From: Verrucomicrobia subdivision 3 bacterium UBA7542
Lineage (GTDB): Bacteria > Verrucomicrobiota > Verrucomicrobiia > Limisphaerales > UBA11358
DNA length: 8,844 nucleotides
Direction: 5' to 3'
NCBI GenBank assembly: GCA_002479245.1
Contig: DLMG01000165.1
Coordinates: forward strand, 1 to 8,844
Part shown: positions 5,417 to 8,844 of the stretch, in pieces
Layout: the number at the start of each line of letters is the position of its first letter
Numbering within the stretch: the stretch's first letter is position 1
Translations under genes and position numbers: made by a program
Notes under the pieces: model-generated
Databases searched by the model: none
The model's input: only the letters and a program-made list of their open reading frames with translations
What the model was told of the DNA's origin: nothing

Positions 5417-6976
5417 ATGCCTGTGACTGAAGCCATCCGCAAAAAATTGGGCGTCTTGCCGCATAAACCGGGCATCTACCTGATGAAGGACCGGTTCGGC
5501 ACGGTCATTTACGTCGGCAAGGCGCGCGACCTGCGCAAGCGCGTCAGCCAGTATTTCCATTCGTCGCGCCGCCCGGGCTGGGACCTGAAGTTCAACGCGC
5601 TGGTCGATGCGATCCATGATTTCGACATTCACGTCGTGCGGAGTGAACCGGAGGCGTTCCTGCTCGAAGGCAAACTCATCAAGGAATTTCATCCGCGCTA
5701 CAACATCAGTTTCCGCGACGACAAACGGTTCCTGATGCTCAAGGTGAATATGAACGACCCCATCCCGAACTTCGCCTTCACCCGGCTGAAAAAGGACGAC
5801 GGTGCGCGTTACTTCGGGCCGTTCTCGAATTCCGGCGCCCTGCGCAACACGCTGGCGCTGGTGCGGCGGCAGTTCAATCTGCGCGGCTGCCGCGTGTTCG
5901 CGCCGGGTGCGGCCGATTACAAGCATTGCCTCTACGCGCACCTCAAATACTGCACCGCGCCGTGCATCGGCAATGTGACGCACGAACAGTATTTGGAACA
6001 GGTCCGCGCCGCGTGCGATTTCATCGCCGGCCAGTGCCACGAAATGAAGGAACAGCTTGAAATCGAAATGCGCAAGGCCGCCACCGCGCAGGATTACGAG
6101 AAGGCCGCCGGCCTGCGCGACCTCATCCGCGACTTGAAGGAAACGACAAAGAAGGAACGAAAGTTCGAGCGCGTGCCTTACACCTTGCCGCTGGCGATGG
6201 ATCCGCAGCACGATCTGGCCGAACTCGCAAAAGTGCTTGGTTTATCCGCGCTGCCGCAACGGATTGAAGGCTTCGACATCTCGAACATCAGCGGCACGTT
6301 TGCCGTGGCATCGCTCGTGAGTTTCAAAAATGGCCGGCCCGACCGGGTGAATTACCGCCGGTTCAAAATCAAAACCGTCGAGGGCCAGGATGATTTCGCG
6401 AGCATGGCGGAGGTGGTGAAGCGGCGATATTCGCGGCTGCTAAATGAGTCGAAGGTCGAGGGTCGAGAGTCGAGTGCCAAGGGTTTGGAGTCCCGCCTTC
6501 AGGCGGCAAACCGGCTAAAGCCGGAACTCCAAACCTCGAATCTGCCCAACCTCATCCTCATTGATGGCGGCAAGGGACAGTTGAACGCCGCGTGTGCGGA
6601 ACTGAAAAAACTCGGCCTCGAAAAAATCCCGGTCATCGGGCTGGCGAAGGAGTTTGAGGAAATTTATGTGCCGGGCGAGAGCAAACCGCTGCGGCTGGGA
6701 CTGAATCATCCGGCAGTGAAATTATTGCAGCGCATTCGCGACGAATGTCATCGGGTCGCCAATTCCTACAACGCGCAGCTTCGCATCAAACGCATTTCGG
6801 AGAGCGTGCTGGATGAATTTCCCGGCATCGGCGAGCGGCGCAAGCAGGCGCTGCTGAAAAAATTCGGCTCGGTGCAGCGGCTGCGGACGGCGACGTTGGA
6901 ACAAATCGCCGTCGTGCCGGGTTTCGGTGGCAAGGCGGCGGCGGAATTGAAAAAATTCCTGGAGGCGCGCAGTTAG
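5417..6976 (+). CDS. uvrC: UvrABC excinuclease subunit C, compact form
   Basis: A 519-residue protein that cuts the DNA strand on both sides of a lesion in nucleotide excision repair. Domains in order: GIY-YIG nuclease (GIY 19-21, YVG 32-34, Arg40, Glu84) for the 3' cut; four cysteines Cys158, Cys171, Cys179, Cys183 at the spacing of the UvrC Fe-S cluster; UVR/UvrB-binding motif (ATAQDYEKAAGLRDLI, about 222-237); RNase H-like nuclease with FDISNISGT (Asp287), LILIDGGKGQL (Asp383) and RDECHR (His445) for the 5' cut; and a tandem helix-hairpin-helix (about 470-519; FPGIGERR, VPGFGGKAA). E. coli UvrC is 610 residues with its first C-terminal aspartate near 399; here about 110 residues are missing between the UVR motif and Asp287. 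In contrast, residues 344-373 are an extra in-frame stretch encoded by repeat DNA. ATG 5417 is chosen over TTG 5390 because the latter lies in the repeat array. The stop overlaps that of the convergent gene. Confidence 0.95.
   Translation: MPVTEAIRKKLGVLPHKPGIYLMKDRFGTVIYVGKARDLRKRVSQYFHSSRRPGWDLKFNALVDAIHDFDIHVVRSEPEAFLLEGKLIKEFHPRYNISFRDDKRFLMLKVNMNDPIPNFAFTRLKKDDGARYFGPFSNSGALRNTLALVRRQFNLRGCRVFAPGAADYKHCLYAHLKYCTAPCIGNVTHEQYLEQVRAACDFIAGQCHEMKEQLEIEMRKAATAQDYEKAAGLRDLIRDLKETTKKERKFERVPYTLPLAMDPQHDLAELAKVLGLSALPQRIEGFDISNISGTFAVASLVSFKNGRPDRVNYRRFKIKTVEGQDDFASMAEVVKRRYSRLLNESKVEGRESSAKGLESRLQAANRLKPELQTSNLPNLILIDGGKGQLNAACAELKKLGLEKIPVIGLAKEFEEIYVPGESKPLRLGLNHPAVKLLQRIRDECHRVANSYNAQLRIKRISESVLDEFPGIGERRKQALLKKFGSVQRLRTATLEQIAVVPGFGGKAAAELKKFLEARS
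6446..6535. repeat. In-frame repeat insertion in uvrC: heptamer array plus double-hairpin palindrome
   Basis: Four 7-bp units of the form GTCGANN occupy 6448-6475. They are followed by a 54-bp palindrome at 6482-6535. Its outer stem GGTTTGGAGT (6482-6491) pairs perfectly with ACTCCAAACC (6526-6535), and inside are two hairpins, CCGCCTTCAGGCGG (6493-6506) and CCGGCTAAAGCCGG (6511-6524). The whole 90 bp equals 30 codons and is translated without a stop, between the RRYSRLL and LPNLILIDGG segments of UvrC, which in E. coli are only a few residues apart. Confidence 0.85.
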
Positions 6977-7656
6977 GCAACGCGGTGTTTGTAAGGGGTA
7001 AAGGCTACCAGCCCTCCGCCGAGGAGCAGTGCCAAGCCAAAAATCATCCAGCACAAAGCCTCAAATCTTATCAAACCTTCCGAACAGACTTGTGCGGCCG
7101 CCGGCAGCATCAATGCCACGCCAATCAATAGGACGACAATGCCCGCGCCGGTTTTCACGGGTTGTTTCACCGGTGTTAATACAACTTTTTCAAATTTTCC
7201 TTTGAACACTTTGGGGCGGATGATTTGCACAAGTGACCAGACAATGGGGCCAATGGGGTGGATGATTTGCTGAAGTGACCAGACAATCAATAACCAGCCG
7301 AGCAACCACAAGCCGAGTCTGCCGTTGGCCAAGACCAACTCATCTCGCAACTGGATGGAACCCGGCACCGTCAAAGCCGCTCCCACAAATATGCCGGCAA
7401 CTCCCATGCCGATTTTGAAGTTTTGTTTCATAAACGGCCTTTCGCATTTTTTGAATTCATTTTTCAGCAGTTCAGGTGGCCCGATGTGTGGGACGGAAAT
7501 TTCAAAAGCGCGTTGCCCGGGCAACCCCGATTTCATGTGCTGCTCAATTTCGTCGCGCAGGTGGCTTTCCAGTTCCTCCAGCGGCACGGGCGTTTTGATG
7601 CCGGCGGCGAGCATTTGCCGCCGCCAATCTGAAATTGCCTGGTCGAGGTTGAACAT
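6973..7656 (-). CDS. Membrane protein with HAAS/permease-prefix-like N-terminal domain, paralogue 2
   Basis: A 227-residue protein. Residues 1-70 (ISDWRRQMLAAGIKTPVPLE, ELESHLRDEIEQHMKSGL, QRAFEISVPHIG) match the short helical prefix domain that precedes many PadR-linked membrane proteins and permeases (permease prefix domain 1/HAAS type). After it come hydrophobic spans at about 83-101, 112-130, 133-147, 168-190 and 198-219. The N-terminus is nearly identical to that of the preceding gene, but the membrane part is different. A 14-residue internal duplication (IVWSLQQIIHPIGP then IVWSLVQIIRPKVF) lies at 124-151. The ATG at 7656 is 30 nt after the upstream stop, without a clear Shine-Dalgarno sequence. 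No transport ATPase or MacB-like permease domain is present, so the job is unknown; a membrane sensor or regulator in the PadR circuit is a guess. Confidence 0.75.
   Translation of the reverse strand: MFNLDQAISDWRRQMLAAGIKTPVPLEELESHLRDEIEQHMKSGLPGQRAFEISVPHIGPPELLKNEFKKCERPFMKQNFKIGMGVAGIFVGAALTVPGSIQLRDELVLANGRLGLWLLGWLLIVWSLQQIIHPIGPIVWSLVQIIRPKVFKGKFEKVVLTPVKQPVKTGAGIVVLLIGVALMLPAAAQVCSEGLIRFEALCWMIFGLALLLGGGLVAFTPYKHRVA
7213..7287. repeat. 42-bp period direct repeat inside the second HAAS-like gene
   Basis: The segments 7213-7245 and 7255-7287 match at 30 of 33 bases, with an offset of 42 bp, which equals 14 codons. The duplication is in frame and doubles one hydrophobic segment of the membrane protein. 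The low divergence suggests a fairly recent slip or unequal exchange. Confidence 0.8.
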
Positions 7657-7686
7657 ATCTGGTTTGACAGGGCTTCCGTTGGTTAC

Positions 7687-8343
7687 TCACGCAGCAGCCA
7701 TCGCCGTTTTTTTCATAGCGGCTTTTTCCAGTCCGCCAATGAAGCCAAACAGAATTCCGGCCGGGGGCAGCATGATCCAAAGAGGTCCCCCATCGAATTT
7801 GGGAAGGATGAAGAGGAATCCAACCGGCTCGGTGATGTAGCAAAAAAACCACACCCACAAAAGCCCCACCAGCCTGCCATTTGAAGTGCAAATCAGGGCC
7901 CTCACTTTCCGGCTCAAGATGACAGGCCCGTGGCCGAATAGCCCGATGCCCGCGAGCAAAATCATCACGGCAATGGCCGCCAGCCCGGACATTTGCTGCG
8001 CGGCGGTTATTTCCGAAAAACGCCCAATTTTCAAAAGGAGGCAGGTTGTCCAGAACAACGATTCCACACCCAGGCAGGCAATCATGATGATCCGGCATTG
8101 TTTCAACAGGTTTGCGACCTTCGTTGCGTCAACTTTCTCAAATTCACTTTTTAGCATATTCGCCTTTCCGATTTGTTGAACCGCCTTTTCAAAAGCTCGT
8201 TGCGCGTTCAATCCCGATTTCATCTGCCGCTCGATGTCCTCGCGCAAATGAATCTCCAGTTCCTCCAGCGGCACGGGAGTCTTGATGCCGGCGGCCAGCA
8301 TCTGTTGCCGCCATTCGGAGATGGATTGTTCGAGATCAAACAT
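7687..8343 (-). CDS. Membrane protein with HAAS/permease-prefix-like N-terminal domain, paralogue 1
   Basis: A 218-residue protein. The N-terminal domain (ISEWRQQMLAAGIKTPVPLE, ELEIHLREDIERQMKSGL, QRAFEKAVQQIGK; residues 8-60) is the permease-prefix/HAAS-like type, followed by four hydrophobic spans at about 84-105, 118-138, 157-181 and 187-205. The start is the ATG at 8343, not farther upstream: it is preceded by AAAAGGAG at the proper distance, it aligns with the start of the paralogue, and it overlaps the padR end by 8 nt (8336-8343), so it is translationally coupled to padR. Proteins with this prefix are often encoded beside PadR regulators, which supports a shared circuit. The membrane domain itself is not one I recognise. 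Confidence 0.77.
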   Translation of the reverse strand: MFDLEQSISEWRQQMLAAGIKTPVPLEELEIHLREDIERQMKSGLNAQRAFEKAVQQIGKANMLKSEFEKVDATKVANLLKQCRIIMIACLGVESLFWTTCLLLKIGRFSEITAAQQMSGLAAIAVMILLAGIGLFGHGPVILSRKVRALICTSNGRLVGLLWVWFFCYITEPVGFLFILPKFDGGPLWIMLPPAGILFGFIGGLEKAAMKKTAMAAA

Positions 8344-8668
8344 ATTGCTCCTTTTGCAGGCCGGACAAAACGGCATGGACCAGCGACCATTGTTCGTGGT
8401 GTTTGGCCATCGCTGTTTTGCCGTCTTTTTTGAGCGAGTAGTATTTCCGCTTCCGCCCGGTTTCACTTTCTCCCCAGCGTGATTTGATCAAGCCCCGGTG
8501 TTCCATCCGGTGCAAAACCGGGTAAAGCATTCCGTCCGTCCATTGGAGATTGCCGTCGGAGCGGGCCTTGACCTCCTGAATAATGGCGTAACCGTAGCTC
8601 TCGCCCTTTGAAAGCAGCGACAAAACCAGCGGTTCAGCCGACGCGGCAACCAGTTCTTTGCGAATCAT
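8336..8668 (-). CDS. PadR-family transcriptional regulator
   Basis: A 110-residue protein, the usual length of the short PadR subfamily. It shows LVLSLLSKGESYGYAIIQEVKARSDGNLQWTDGMLYPVLHRMEHRGLIKSRW (about 14-65), the winged-helix core with the typical GYAI and G-x-LYP-x-L-x-R-x-E-x-x-GL patterns, followed by the wing GRKRKYYSLKKDGK and a C-terminal dimerisation helix. The start is set at the ATG at 8668 (MIRKELV), not at the in-frame ATG at 8707: a good promoter lies between the two, and a start at 8707 would place the promoter inside the coding region. It heads the operon of the two HAAS-like membrane proteins and probably represses it until a ligand or partner releases it. The ligand is unknown. 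Confidence 0.9.
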   Translation of the reverse strand: MIRKELVAASAEPLVLSLLSKGESYGYAIIQEVKARSDGNLQWTDGMLYPVLHRMEHRGLIKSRWGESETGRKRKYYSLKKDGKTAMAKHHEQWSLVHAVLSGLQKEQYV

Positions 8669-8674
8669 AGAGTC

Positions 8675-8703
8675 ACGATACATAGAGACAACATGTATGT
8701 CAA
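8675..8703 (-). promoter_or_regulatory. padR promoter with an embedded dyad operator
   Basis: On the minus strand a perfect TTGACA (8703-8698), 17 nt, then TATCGT (8680-8675), with 6 nt to the ATG at 8668. A perfect 6+6 inverted repeat ATACAT-N9-ATGTAT (8698-8678) starts on the last base of the -35 box and ends within the -10 box. PadR proteins commonly bind ATGT/ACAT-type dyads, so this is a likely autorepression site. Confidence 0.7.
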
Positions 8704-8724
8704 GCATTCAATTGATTGAAAAGA

Positions 8725-8754
8725 AATTCGTGCCAATTCACGAGATTCGTGTCT
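8725..8754 (+). repeat. About 10-bp period array upstream of the last gene
   Basis: Three units of the AATTCGTG type stand in a row (8725, 8735, 8745; the middle one has CAC in place of GTG). The array ends 10 nt before the ATG at 8765, the same distance as between the uvrC array and the uvrC start. A weak -10-like TTTATT (8754-8759) follows it. Confidence 0.5.
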
Positions 8755-8764
8755 TTATTCCGGC

Positions 8765-8844
8765 ATGAACATTCAAGTGGCCGTTCTCTGCGACGCCGCG
8801 ACCGAGGACCACGGCAAGCTCAATCTCCTCGGCGCGTTCGACAC
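8765..8844 (+). CDS. DUF6941-like protein, N-terminal fragment (cut by window edge)
   Basis: Only 26 complete codons are visible: MNIQVAVLCDAATEDHGKLN and LLGAFD. This looks like the start of a family of conserved hypothetical proteins I know from Verrucomicrobia and Planctomycetes as DUF6941 (pattern: VLCD-x-A-x-x-x-x-GKLNLLG-x-F-D). Its function is not known. It is divergent from padR and lies just after a short-period repeat array. The family call rests on a short stretch. Confidence 0.6.
   Translation, partial: MNIQVAVLCDAATEDHGKLNLLGAFD

Noticed and set aside
5351..6211. Open frame of 286 codons on the minus strand opposite uvrC
   Set aside because: The plus strand carries unmistakable UvrC motifs over the same bases; the antisense frame arises from GC-rich codon use.

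Overview
The window looks like chromosomal DNA of a Verrucomicrobiota bacterium, most plausibly near Pedosphaera/Limisphaerales. This is inferred from the mix of gene families (a GH31 lipoprotein with the RWRDE variant, a family-4 uracil-DNA glycosylase, a compact UvrC, a DUF6941-like start) and from several short palindromic and 7-10 bp tandem repeats that I remember from such genomes. No rRNA, tRNA or CRISPR array is visible, and no database search was run.

Layout. At the left edge, on the minus strand, is the N-terminal 267 residues of a GH31 glycosidase lipoprotein. Divergent from it is a family-4 uracil-DNA glycosylase (958-1857). Next comes an accessory stretch (1861-4280): a DUF433/DUF5615 toxin-antitoxin pair on the minus strand, a duplicated fragment of the glycosylase 3' end, an XRE regulator overlapping a TPR-protein gene whose end is made of repeat DNA, and a ParD/ParE pair. 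Then follow a DedA-family membrane protein (4494-5150), a repeat-rich spacer, and uvrC (5417-6976). Converging on uvrC from the minus strand is an operon of a PadR regulator and two paralogous membrane proteins with a HAAS/permease-prefix-like N-terminus (8668 down to 6973). At the right edge begins a divergent DUF6941-like gene.

How the genes relate. Two DNA repair genes (uracil glycosylase and uvrC) flank a small island of toxin-antitoxin and regulator genes. The padR operon is probably autoregulated, because a perfect dyad lies exactly between its -35 and -10 boxes. Five likely transcript-heading genes (udg, the DUF433 gene, parD, dedA, padR) have a promoter-like -10 box ending only 6-8 nt before the start codon and no Shine-Dalgarno sequence, which suggests leaderless transcripts.

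What stands out is the repeat load in and around genes rather than one new multi-gene system. Palindromic elements sit in frame inside both udg and uvrC, heptamer arrays sit in uvrC and at the end of dedA, and 9-10 bp period arrays form the end of the TPR gene and the leaders of uvrC and the last gene. A 104-bp hairpin element lies between dedA and uvrC, and the udg tail is duplicated on the far side of the first toxin-antitoxin pair.
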